Of a stretch of DNA of 64,000 nucleotides, positions 27,183-34,728 are shown piece after piece (position 1 is the first letter of the stretch; every line of letters starts with the position of its first letter). Location: the NCBI GenBank assembly GCA_965224525.1, contig OZ245050.1, positions 806,001 through 870,000 on the forward strand, written 5' to 3'. A program made the position numbers and the translations under genes. The notes beneath the pieces are model-generated. The model saw only the letters and a list, made by a program, of their open reading frames with translations, ran no database searches and was not told the DNA's origin. The DNA is from Granulosicoccus sp036478565 (GTDB lineage: Bacteria; Pseudomonadota; Gammaproteobacteria; Granulosicoccales; Granulosicoccaceae).

Positions 27183-27622
27183 AGTAGTATGCTATTTTTG
27201 TGCTCTGCTGCGTGCCAGATCAATACAATTGATGGCATTCACACTGCAAGGGTCTTTTTCATACACCGGTGAATGCATGAATTAATAGTTCGCCATGCAC
27301 ACGACTGTGATCACAGCAATAACCCTATCGATGTAGCTGTTTGAAACAGCATGGCCGTAGCCAGAATAAAGTATCGGCGCGCCGGTATGGCTACGTTGAA
27401 ACACTGGCATTTTGATTGTACTCAATTGCTCACGAGTAACGTCATGGGCAAAGTAAAAGGCAGAATGCTCGATCTTTGCGTTTTGTGGACTGAATGCCGG
27501 GGTAGCGGCTTTAATAGAAAGAGATTGACTAGCCAAATTTACAGGACTGTATAGCTACTAGTTACCGATGTCTCACTGTATTGTGTTGTGACAGGTATCT
27601 GTCAACGAAGGAGTAATATCGT
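27183..27622. other. Intergenic region between toxin-antitoxin module and astacin gene
   Basis: 440 bp. It holds the palindrome at 27219-27233 and presumably the divergent promoters. The short frames seen in it have no family resemblance and poor start signals. Confidence 0.5.
27219..27233. promoter_or_regulatory. Candidate operator of the toxin-antitoxin operon
   Basis: ATCAAT-ACA-ATTGAT, perfect 6 bp arms around 3 bp, 36 bp upstream of the antitoxin TTG. Toxin-antitoxin operons usually autoregulate through such palindromes. Confidence 0.4.
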
Positions 27623-29296
27623 ATGGCTGCAAAAAAGCAATCCAGGAGTAAGAAATCAGCATCAAAAAAGGTAACCAAAAAACAGGCTTCACGCGTCAGC
27701 AGAACCAGCAAAGGCACGGGTGAATTTCCGACAGGCGGAAAAACTGCGACCGCTCTGATTCGTGATGCGAACAATCAGATGCGTGCATTGCATTACGTCG
27801 AAGTTGACGGAATGGCTGTCGTTGAGGGAGACATAATTCTCGGCACTATCGAAGAGGTTGATAGAAACACGGAAGTCATGCGTCAGGAGATGCGCGGCGA
27901 GCTGGCCCGAGGTGTGGTTATAACGGGATCCAATCGTCGATGGACAGATTGCCAGGTACCGTTCACGATTGATGCTACGTTAACCCTTCAAAATCGGGTG
28001 ACGGATGCGATTGCACATTGGGAGTCGAATACGAACTACAGGTTTATTGAAAGAACACCAGCCAATGCAAGCCAGTTTCCGGACTTTGTAACTTTTCGAC
28101 CTTCTGCAAATTGCAGTTCCAGTGTCGGGCGACGGGTTGGGCAGCAATTCATAAACCTGGGTCCCAGCTGCACCACAGGTAATACCATTCACGAGATAGG
28201 TCACACCATTGGGCTTTGGCATGAACAGAGCCGCGCCGACAGAGATGCTTTCGTTACTATCAATTTCGCCAAAATTATTCCGGCAGCAGTCAGCAACTTT
28301 AATCAGCAAATTACTGATGGTGACGATGTCGGGCCTTATGACTACGGCTCAATCATGCACTACCCGCGTACTGCCTTTTCAATCGACGGCAGCGAAACGA
28401 TCACGCCTACAGATTCGAGCGCAACAATTGGTCAACGTAATGCATTGAGTCCAGGTGATATTGCCGCCGCTAACAGTTTGTGCACACCCGTTAATCCGGG
28501 TACACCAAATAAATTCATTGATGATCCTCTGACGACGAAGTTTATAGACGATCAGCGAACCGTCAATAAGTTTTCTGACGATCCGCAGACGTTCAAGTTC
28601 TCGGACGATCCGCAGACGACCAAATTCTCGGACGATCCGCAGACGTTCAAATTCTCGGACGATCCGCAGACGTTCAAATTCTCGGATGATCCACAGACGA
28701 GCAAGTTCTCGGACGATCCGCAGACGACTAAATTCTCGGATGATCCACAGACGAGCAAGTTCTCGGACGATCCTCAGACGACTAAATTTTCGGACGATCC
28801 GCAGACGTCCAAGTTCTCGGATGATCCGCAGACGTCCAAGTTCTCGGATGATCCGCAGACGTCCAAGTTCTCGGATGATCCGCAGACCATTAAATTCTCG
28901 GATGATCCCCAGGGCACTAGTAAGATCTCTGACGACGGTGGTACCAACAAACAGCTGGACGATGTAAAGCAGCCTCTACACGACAAGGGTCCATCTGATG
29001 TTGGGCCCATTCAGCCGGGTTCTGGTAACCCTCGGATTCCGTTCGCCCTGGCAACGCCGCACCACGCTTCGCCATCAACAATCGCTGCAGCCGGTGGTAT
29101 GGGACACCAAGACCCTGGCATGCTGGGACAGGCCATCGATCAGCTCTACCAGTATGTCGAACAGCTGGCGCACAAGTTGTCACATGATGTGGTGGATGCA
29201 GACAAGGAATCGCTGAGTGTTGAATATCAGCGTGCACTTTCAGAATTGCAGCAATCCATCGCGTTGTTCAATCAGTTGAGTGGAAGAACACAATGA
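27623..29296 (+). CDS. Astacin-like metalloprotease fused to a KFSDDPQTx repeat array (putative graspetide precursor)
   Basis: 557 aa. Residues 1-30 are Lys/Ser/Arg-rich with no signal peptide. About 95-290 form an astacin (M12A) domain: zinc motif HEIGHTIGLWHE (H190, E191, H194, H200) and Met-turn SIMHY (M245). Residues 297-447 are a repeat array: two degenerate units, twelve exact KFSDDPQTx units (316-423), then three decaying units. A Pro/Gly linker (RIPFALATPHH) and a helical C-terminus follow. AAGGAG lies 9 nt before the ATG. The stop overlaps the ATP-grasp ligase start by 4 bp, so the Thr/Ser/Lys and Asp residues of the array are probably its substrate. The precursor role is inferred; the protease call is firm. 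Confidence 0.8.
   Translation: MAAKKQSRSKKSASKKVTKKQASRVSRTSKGTGEFPTGGKTATALIRDANNQMRALHYVEVDGMAVVEGDIILGTIEEVDRNTEVMRQEMRGELARGVVITGSNRRWTDCQVPFTIDATLTLQNRVTDAIAHWESNTNYRFIERTPANASQFPDFVTFRPSANCSSSVGRRVGQQFINLGPSCTTGNTIHEIGHTIGLWHEQSRADRDAFVTINFAKIIPAAVSNFNQQITDGDDVGPYDYGSIMHYPRTAFSIDGSETITPTDSSATIGQRNALSPGDIAAANSLCTPVNPGTPNKFIDDPLTTKFIDDQRTVNKFSDDPQTFKFSDDPQTTKFSDDPQTFKFSDDPQTFKFSDDPQTSKFSDDPQTTKFSDDPQTSKFSDDPQTTKFSDDPQTSKFSDDPQTSKFSDDPQTSKFSDDPQTIKFSDDPQGTSKISDDGGTNKQLDDVKQPLHDKGPSDVGPIQPGSGNPRIPFALATPHHASPSTIAAAGGMGHQDPGMLGQAIDQLYQYVEQLAHKLSHDVVDADKESLSVEYQRALSELQQSIALFNQLSGRTQ
28511..28969 (+). repeat. 27 bp in-frame tandem repeat array
   Basis: Encodes K-F-S-D-D-P-Q-T-x; the perfect block is 28568-28891 (twelve units), with degenerate units on both sides. 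Codons differ between units mainly at wobble positions and at the ninth residue (F, T, S or I), so the protein sequence is under selection. Confidence 0.95.
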
Positions 29297-30252
29297 TCTA
29301 TCTCGTCTCACATCCGGCGGATCTGCATGCGACCACTGTGCTTGGCCATCTTGAGAAGATGGGTGAACCTGTGCGTCTGCTTGACATGAGTGAGTTTCCT
29401 CAGCAACGCAAATTGACGATCGCGTATGAAAATCCGTCGGCTCCCACCCTGTCGCTGAGCAACGGATCGCCGGAAAGCTGGGATCTGGGAGCGACCACGT
29501 CAGTGTGGTGGCGCCGCCCGCAGGCATTTGAGTTACCGGAGATGGCAAACTCCGAGATACACAGTTTCACCTACAACGAATGGCAGGAAGCAGTCAGCGG
29601 GCTGTGGCAATTGCTGCCGGGTCTTTGGATTAACGACCCAGTCCGGGATCAGGTCGCGGCGCGCAAGGCATATCAGTTACGGGAGGCAGCAATTGCTGGC
29701 CTTCGGGTTCCTCGCACGTTGATCACCAGTGATCCTGATCAGGCCCGTGCATTCATCAAAGCGCTGGGTATGGATAACACAGTGTACAAAGTATTTTCGG
29801 CTACGCAACATTCTTGGCGGGAGACACGAGTGTTGCGTCAGGTCGAATTGGCGTTTCTGGACAGCCTCGAACTCGCACCAGTGATCTTTCAAGAATGCAT
29901 TCATGCTGATATTGATCTGCGAATTACGGTGATTGGCGACAAGGTGTTTCCAGCTTCTATTCGCAGTGTAGAAGGAACCTATAAAGTGGACTTCCGTATG
30001 GAAATGGATAATGCCAGTATTGAACCCGTGAAGTTACCGAAAAAGATCGAAACCAGACTGCTCAAACTGATGCGTAGATTGGGATTGGTCTATGGGGCAA
30101 TTGATATGCGGTTGACTGAAGAGGGCGAGTACGTTTTTCTGGAGATTAATACAGCCGGGCAATGGTTATTTGTTGAATATGAAACCGAACAACCTATTGC
30201 CCGCGCATTGGCGGAACTCCTGGCCAGCCCTGCTTCGTCAAACATTCATTAA
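29293..30252 (+). CDS. ATP-grasp ligase, graspetide (MvdC/MvdD-like) maturase family
   Basis: 319 aa. This family forms omega-ester or omega-amide bonds between Thr/Ser/Lys and Asp/Glu side chains in ribosomal peptides. Diagnostic features: VWWRRPQAFELP at 71-82, WINDPVRDQVAARKAYQLR at 112-130, GLRVPRTLIT at 137-146, the adenine hinge FQECIHADIDLR, D271 in GAIDMRL and the metal-binding LEINTAGQWLFVE at 283-295. It is translationally coupled (ATGA) to the repeat-bearing astacin gene. No separate small precursor gene is visible next to it. A role in modifying the repeats is inferred from this coupling. Confidence 0.82.
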   Translation: MIYLVSHPADLHATTVLGHLEKMGEPVRLLDMSEFPQQRKLTIAYENPSAPTLSLSNGSPESWDLGATTSVWWRRPQAFELPEMANSEIHSFTYNEWQEAVSGLWQLLPGLWINDPVRDQVAARKAYQLREAAIAGLRVPRTLITSDPDQARAFIKALGMDNTVYKVFSATQHSWRETRVLRQVELAFLDSLELAPVIFQECIHADIDLRITVIGDKVFPASIRSVEGTYKVDFRMEMDNASIEPVKLPKKIETRLLKLMRRLGLVYGAIDMRLTEEGEYVFLEINTAGQWLFVEYETEQPIARALAELLASPASSNIH

Positions 30253-30272
30253 TGATGCGCCAGAGCATCATT
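30251..30272. terminator. Short stem-loop after the ATP-grasp gene
   Basis: AATGATGC and GCATCATT form an 8 bp stem with loop GCCAGA, directly after the stop codon and 8 bp before the next start. With no U-tract it is more likely a processing or attenuation element than a full terminator. Confidence 0.35.
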
Positions 30273-30279
30273 TAGTCTC

Positions 30280-30666
30280 GTGATAGTCATTTTTCTGTTG
30301 CCGTTGGCGATAGTATCAGCATGGCCGGATTCAGCGACTTTGAATTTATACATTGAAGATGTCGGTTATGAAGATATAGTGCCGCCTCAATTGTTGCATT
30401 GGCGGAAGAATATTCTGGTGCTATCACGTCAGACTGGCATTATCGAGACAAGCGGTGACATGGTCACGTTCAGAATAGAGTTACCTGCCAAACTTATGGT
30501 TCAGCCGACCACAGAACATCCGTATTTAGTTGTGCGTGTACATTTGTCGCTTACCAACGACAGAACAATTCACAGCGGCGACTTTATTACAAAGAGAGCG
30601 TACCCGGTTTCGATGAGCAGTCTTCAGGAACAGGAGTTGCCAATCACACTGGAGGCCATCAAGTAG
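30280..30666 (+). CDS. YbaY-like small secreted protein
   Basis: 128 aa from GTG 30280, 27 bp after the ATP-grasp gene. Begins with a short hydrophobic segment (FLLPLAIVSAW). The C-terminal pattern VVRVHLSLTNDRTIHSGDFITKRAYPV resembles the YbaY/DUF family of small envelope proteins with a beta-sandwich. No lipobox or clear cleavage site and no ribosome binding site, so the start is uncertain. Its position suggests membership of the protease-ligase operon, perhaps in export or binding of the product. Confidence 0.5.
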   Translation: MIVIFLLPLAIVSAWPDSATLNLYIEDVGYEDIVPPQLLHWRKNILVLSRQTGIIETSGDMVTFRIELPAKLMVQPTTEHPYLVVRVHLSLTNDRTIHSGDFITKRAYPVSMSSLQEQELPITLEAIK

Positions 30667-31127
30667 GTAGTGCCCATCCGTACGGGGCAGTTTAAAGTAT
30701 AAGAATTTAAGTTTCTGAGTTCAGTTTGACCAGTTGATGGCGATCATTCGTGCTCGAGTTCCATTGGCATGCTTGGCTTGATGCCCATGCAATATGTATA
30801 GTCCGTAACGTTAAGTAACAAGGCCAGTGCGTAGCCCAGTGTGGTGATTTATGTGCATGATACGGCTATTGTCTTGCCGATAGCTTGTGCAATCGTATTC
30901 GAGACCCATCGGGTTGCCTCTGTAAGCGATACAGAAGCCATCACGGAGGGACTGGGAAGACACTTTAGGGAAAGTTTGAGGATGGAAGGAGGTATTCTAC
31001 ACTTCAGAGGGTTGCGGTTTGGGCGTATTCCCAAATCTTAGTGTGGACTGTCCGTGAAGCAACCGTTAGCTGCTGTTTGATAACTGACTAGCTCCAAAAC
31101 TTCCGAATTGGCCCATTGCTTTGACTA
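30667..31127. other. Intergenic region, no gene recognised
   Basis: 461 bp. A weak 5 bp stem (TGCCC/GGGCA, 30671-30689) followed by GTTT just after the YbaY-like gene could be a terminator. The remaining sequence has only short frames without starts or family resemblance. Confidence 0.4.
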
Positions 31128-31547
31128 TCAATCAGTCCGCGCCATCCATAGCGGGATCACAAGAGCCAGATAAAAAATCGTATTGAAAAACGCATTGCTC
31201 GGCACGCCGGCTGTAACAGAGCCCACGCTGTCAACGACGTACCACACGGTAATGGCGATCAGTGCGCCACTGCGAACGCTAGCGATACCAGCCTTTAAAC
31301 CCGGGACAACAACGAGTAAAAGCATAACGCCTAATGAGGCTGTCAGCCCGGCACCAATGGCGCTAAGCCAGCGCGCATCCTGCGATAGTTCGTTGTGGTT
31401 GCCATCCAATGGCCAGTCAAGCATGTCAATCAGCAACTTGCCCGGCCTGTCAAAACCAGGAATAGCCGCTGTAATCCAGATAGTGGCAAATACCAGCAGG
31501 CCGATAGCGGAGAGCCGGAAAAGGCGGATACTTAGTTCTGCATTCAT
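31128..31547 (-). CDS. Small membrane protein with four predicted helices
   Basis: 139 aa. Hydrophobic segments at about 10-30, 62-83, 91-110 and 115-135; the loop after the first helix contains PGFDRPGKLLIDMLDWPLDG. Unknown function. It is divergent from the XRE regulator at 31702, a common arrangement for a regulator and its target. Confidence 0.65.
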   Translation of the reverse strand: MNAELSIRLFRLSAIGLLVFATIWITAAIPGFDRPGKLLIDMLDWPLDGNHNELSQDARWLSAIGAGLTASLGVMLLLVVVPGLKAGIASVRSGALIAITVWYVVDSVGSVTAGVPSNAFFNTIFYLALVIPLWMARTD

Positions 31548-31701
31548 CGTTAAGAGTCTCTGTTTGATGCTCTATGAAAGCTTTTGTGGCAGTTGAGCGA
31601 TAAGGTAGCTTTTCAGATGATCAGTCTGCGGGCCGGACAGGCGGCTGGCAATTACCTGAGAGGTAGGTGCAGAGCGTATCCAATAGCATTATGCTGGTCC
31701 C

Positions 31702-32487
31702 ATGACTGCCTTCGGCACCTTGCTTAAAAACTGGCGAACAACTCGACGATTCAGCCAACTGGATTTGTCTTTGGCTGCCGGAGCATCGGCCCGGCATATC
31801 AGCTTTCTGGAAAGTGGTCGAGCCGGGCCCAGCCGCGAAATGGTCCTTCGGCTTGTAGAAGCGCTTGAGTTACCTCTGGCAACCACCAACAGCGCTTTGC
31901 TTGCAGCAGGCTTCGCCCCTGTTTATCCAGAACTGGCAGCCGATGATGAACGTCTGTCAGCGGCAATCCAGGCGGTGGATCTGCTATTGAGCAATCATGA
32001 ACCGCTACCGGCTATCGTGTTTGACAGACACTGGATTTTACGGCGACTGAACACCAGTGCAGAACTGTTGTTTGGTCAGTTGGGAATAGCCGTCGGTGAT
32101 AACCTGGTAAGCGGGCTCATCGACATGGGGGTAGAAGAAGGGCCGCTGTGCAACTGGCTGGAGGTTGCGGCATTGATCATTACCCGGTTGCGTACTGAAA
32201 TCACGCACTTGGGTTCTGCAGCACAGCTTGCGCCTTTGCTTCAGCAGCTGTGTAAGCACCGAGATCAGATGTTGGTCGGCCAACGCGACGTAAGCATCGT
32301 GTCGATAGACGAGGCATCTCCGATCATACCGCTGCGGCTACGCATTGGTGAACAGAGTCTGTCGATGTTTTCAATGATCGTGCAATTCGGATCGGTACAG
32401 GAAATCACTTTGGCCGATTTGCGTATAGAACTGTACTTTCCGGAAGATGACGCTACACGGATTTTCCTCAACGAACTGCTCCCATGA
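31702..32487 (+). CDS. XRE family regulator with MmyB-like ligand domain
   Basis: 261 aa. The N-terminal helix-turn-helix (about 5-60) reads LLKNWRTTRRFSQLDLSLAA then SARHISFLESGRAGPSREMV, the form found in regulators joined to an MmyB-like domain. The rest (LPAIVFDRHWILRRLNTSAELLF and onwards) fits that ligand-binding domain. Family members often control short-chain dehydrogenase or fatty-acid-like genes; here the only divergent neighbour is the small membrane protein. Its last codons lie inside the 145 bp repeat. Confidence 0.85.
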   Translation: MTAFGTLLKNWRTTRRFSQLDLSLAAGASARHISFLESGRAGPSREMVLRLVEALELPLATTNSALLAAGFAPVYPELAADDERLSAAIQAVDLLLSNHEPLPAIVFDRHWILRRLNTSAELLFGQLGIAVGDNLVSGLIDMGVEEGPLCNWLEVAALIITRLRTEITHLGSAAQLAPLLQQLCKHRDQMLVGQRDVSIVSIDEASPIIPLRLRIGEQSLSMFSMIVQFGSVQEITLADLRIELYFPEDDATRIFLNELLP

Positions 32488-32622
32488 TTGCCTTTGCCTG
32501 CAAAGGTCGTAGCCTGTTTTCTCGAACCAGTGAGTATCATCGTTGTGTCATTTAGCTAAACCGATCGCTCGACTCTTTTATTTGTGCTCAGGTATCGAGT
32601 CGCCAGGTGACCCAGTCGCTGC
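32476..32622. repeat. Imperfect direct repeat, copy 1, with 3' remnant of the 33852 gene
   Basis: Aligns with 33745-33886 at roughly three quarters identity; the last 36 bp are identical. It includes the end of the XRE gene and, on the minus strand, the last codons of the 33852-34532 gene (ending WVTWRLDT), which here have no gene attached. Confidence 0.8.
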
Positions 32623-32845
32623 TTTTCCATGCATTCCCCTGACAAGCTTACGGGAGGAGTGCCAATAAAACAGATTGAAATATTCTGGGCCTGATGCCGG
32701 TATATTTTGCGGGACCTGATGAATAGCTGCAATTGTTCCTGACTACCCATTAACTGACTGTTTGTAGGGTAAACCCTAGTAGTTGGTTTTAATTGTCTCT
32801 GATACGGTGTTCTTAATGTTTGCGTACTATCGGATGCAGGTAATC
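32488..32845. other. Intergenic region containing repeat copy 1
   Basis: 358 bp. The first 135 bp are repeat copy 1. The rest is AT-richer and probably holds the promoter of the 32846 gene. No further gene seen. Confidence 0.5.
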
Positions 32846-33646
32846 ATGACATCAGTCAACGCGGTACCTCCATTGAGCAATACAGCTTATCTTGAGAAAC
32901 TCTCTGCTCCGGAACAACCCTTGCCAAAAAGCATGGCTGATCAAATCAGAGAAAATCCAGAATTGGCGAAAAAAATAGCAGAACAAAGCTTTGAAGATTA
33001 TGCAGTCCAGTTCTCTTCCTCTAATGGCACAGTACGTTCAAACACAGCCCCAACCGCTGACTTGTTAGTTGCATATGTTGAAGTTGCAAAGAACAATCCG
33101 GATATTCAAGAGCATATGATAAGTACCATTATGGACGTATACCAGTCTCAACTTAACCCAAGAGAACTGGAACGTATCATACAGGCTCTTTCCATAGCCG
33201 ATCCTGGTGAGCGCGATGATTCATTGATTGACGAAGCCAATGCTATTCGAATGCGGAAATATCCATCAAGAATGGCTGGACTGGCAAGTATGGCCGTAGA
33301 CTTCGTCGTTAGTGGGTCGATAGACTCTCTGGAAAATTATATTAATCTGGCCATAGACAACCCAGACCTTCAGCAATCTATGTTAGACACTTTTATAGAG
33401 GAAGCGCGGTCTCCAGGGCGCAGCCAACTCACTGAAGAAGAAGTGCAAGATCTCGTAGTCGCAAGTAGTATCTCGGATCCTGAAGAGCGGAAAAGCGAAC
33501 TTCAACGGATAGCTACTGACATGCAGGAGGCTCGTGGTTACTCAGCCTTCCCTCAACCAGTCTTCCCGCCCATCGGTATGATGCCGCAACCCTCACGACC
33601 TGTAGAATCTATTGCTGATGTTTTTGAGGCGCTTCAAAATTCGTAA
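32846..33646 (+). CDS. Unknown protein with internal duplication
   Basis: 266 aa from ATG 32846 (AGG 5 nt upstream); ATG 32834 or the ATG further upstream are alternatives. Helical, acidic, no signal peptide, not recognised. Two related segments of about 75 residues follow each other: one contains NNPDIQEHMISTIMDVY...LSIADPGERDDSL, the other DNPDLQQSMLDTFIEEA...SSISDPEERKSEL. Base composition looks AT-richer than its neighbours, and it lies between two copies of a 145 bp repeat, so it may be a recent insertion. Confidence 0.6.
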   Translation: MTSVNAVPPLSNTAYLEKLSAPEQPLPKSMADQIRENPELAKKIAEQSFEDYAVQFSSSNGTVRSNTAPTADLLVAYVEVAKNNPDIQEHMISTIMDVYQSQLNPRELERIIQALSIADPGERDDSLIDEANAIRMRKYPSRMAGLASMAVDFVVSGSIDSLENYINLAIDNPDLQQSMLDTFIEEARSPGRSQLTEEEVQDLVVASSISDPEERKSELQRIATDMQEARGYSAFPQPVFPPIGMMPQPSRPVESIADVFEALQNS

Positions 33647-33744
33647 GCGCTCTACTAATCACGGGGTATTGACTTGAGCTGCTACACGAGTCGAACTTTG
33701 GCACTCCAGGGTAAGTAGCGCTTCACTGTCGTCTGCCGATTTGG

Positions 33745-33886
33745 CTGCTCCCATGATTTGCCTGCAAAGGCTGTTGCCTGTTTTCCCGAATCAGTGAGTG
33801 TCGTTGTTATGTCGATAGGTTAAAACGAACGCTCAATTCTAAACTACGCTCTCAGGTATCGAGTCGCCAGGTGACCCAGTCGCTGC
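33745..33886. repeat. Imperfect direct repeat, copy 2
   Basis: Second copy of 32476-32622. It contains a remnant of the XRE gene 3' end (CTGCTCCCATGA) and the true 3' end of the 33852-34532 gene. So the ancestral order was probably XRE gene directly followed by that gene. Confidence 0.8.
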
Positions 33887-34532
33887 ACTGTCCGTTGATA
33901 TAGAACACTTGCTGCAGCTCGATACTCTTGCCCTTTGTGCGGGCAGTGAGTTTAAGTTCGGATATGTAAGAGCCGATTGCGCCAGCTTTTCGTTGCCGCT
34001 GATTGACGATCAAGGCTGTCATATCCTCATTAATAACCCACTTTTCAGGGTTGGGCACACTCATGACTTCAGAGTGGATCGAACCTGCAGTTCGTCGCGT
34101 TCGCTCCGGCGCGATGAGGGTATGACGATCTTCCCAGGCTGCGATTCTGATTTCGCCGTTCAGTGTTTTCACACGCTGAATATCCTCAAGGTTGAATTGC
34201 CAGGTGACTTCGTGAGTGTTTGCGCCACTGCCACGGCACGTTGTTCGCTCACCCTCACCACTTCGAAATTTGGCCCTACCCAGGTTGTCCAGCAGAGAGC
34301 GCATAGCGCCAACACTGAGTCGGTTCTCATTGTTTTGTTCCAGGTGCGCGTTCGCCGGATTAGTTTTTACGCCCACAGGCTCAATGTCAAAGTTGAAGTA
34401 GTCGTCGCCAAGGGCTTCGAACCGGGGTGATAACTCCCCACAGGTGCTTGCCTGTACATTTGAGGTTCCCAGTAGTAAGCCTATTGCTGAAACGCAGCAG
34501 CCGGCGGCCTGTAATCGTGTCGTTTTCTTCAT
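33852..34532 (-). CDS. Exported protein of unknown function
   Basis: 226 aa with a Sec-type signal peptide (KKTTRLQAAGCCVSAIGLLL, cleavage near VQASTCG). The mature part has an even number of visible cysteines (STCGEL, TTCRGSG, GQCSDW plus none nearby), suggesting periplasmic folding. No family recognised. Divergent from the patatin gene. Confidence 0.6.
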   Translation of the reverse strand: MKKTTRLQAAGCCVSAIGLLLGTSNVQASTCGELSPRFEALGDDYFNFDIEPVGVKTNPANAHLEQNNENRLSVGAMRSLLDNLGRAKFRSGEGERTTCRGSGANTHEVTWQFNLEDIQRVKTLNGEIRIAAWEDRHTLIAPERTRRTAGSIHSEVMSVPNPEKWVINEDMTALIVNQRQRKAGAIGSYISELKLTARTKGKSIELQQVFYINGQCSDWVTWRLDT

Positions 34533-34728
34533 GGTTCGATGCTAGGGAATGTGATGCCACGCAGCTGGCGAAACGTTCACATTTCTGTTGCTGAAATAGT
34601 GTCGAGAGCGTGTTGTATGCCTGGCATTTGAACTGGTTGGACTTTTTGCAATGGACGCCGTGGCCCTGGATAAGACATCATTAACAAAATGGTCAGGCAA
34701 CCGGACCAAAAAAGGAGAGCTGGTCGAC

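Noticed and set aside
28568..28891. Periodic array resembling a CRISPR
   Set aside because: Unit is 27 bp, in frame, without unique spacers, and lies inside a coding region; it is a protein repeat.
28552..29010. Minus-strand frames with repeated CGSSENL
   Set aside because: Mirror image of the KFSDDPQT repeat on the coding strand; no independent support.
30841..31041. 66-residue plus-strand frame
   Set aside because: No ribosome binding site and an equally long antisense frame; not supported.
32476..33886. Insertion sequence flanked by direct repeats
   Set aside because: No transposase, no terminal inverted repeats; the 145 bp repeats contain gene ends and indicate segmental duplication instead.
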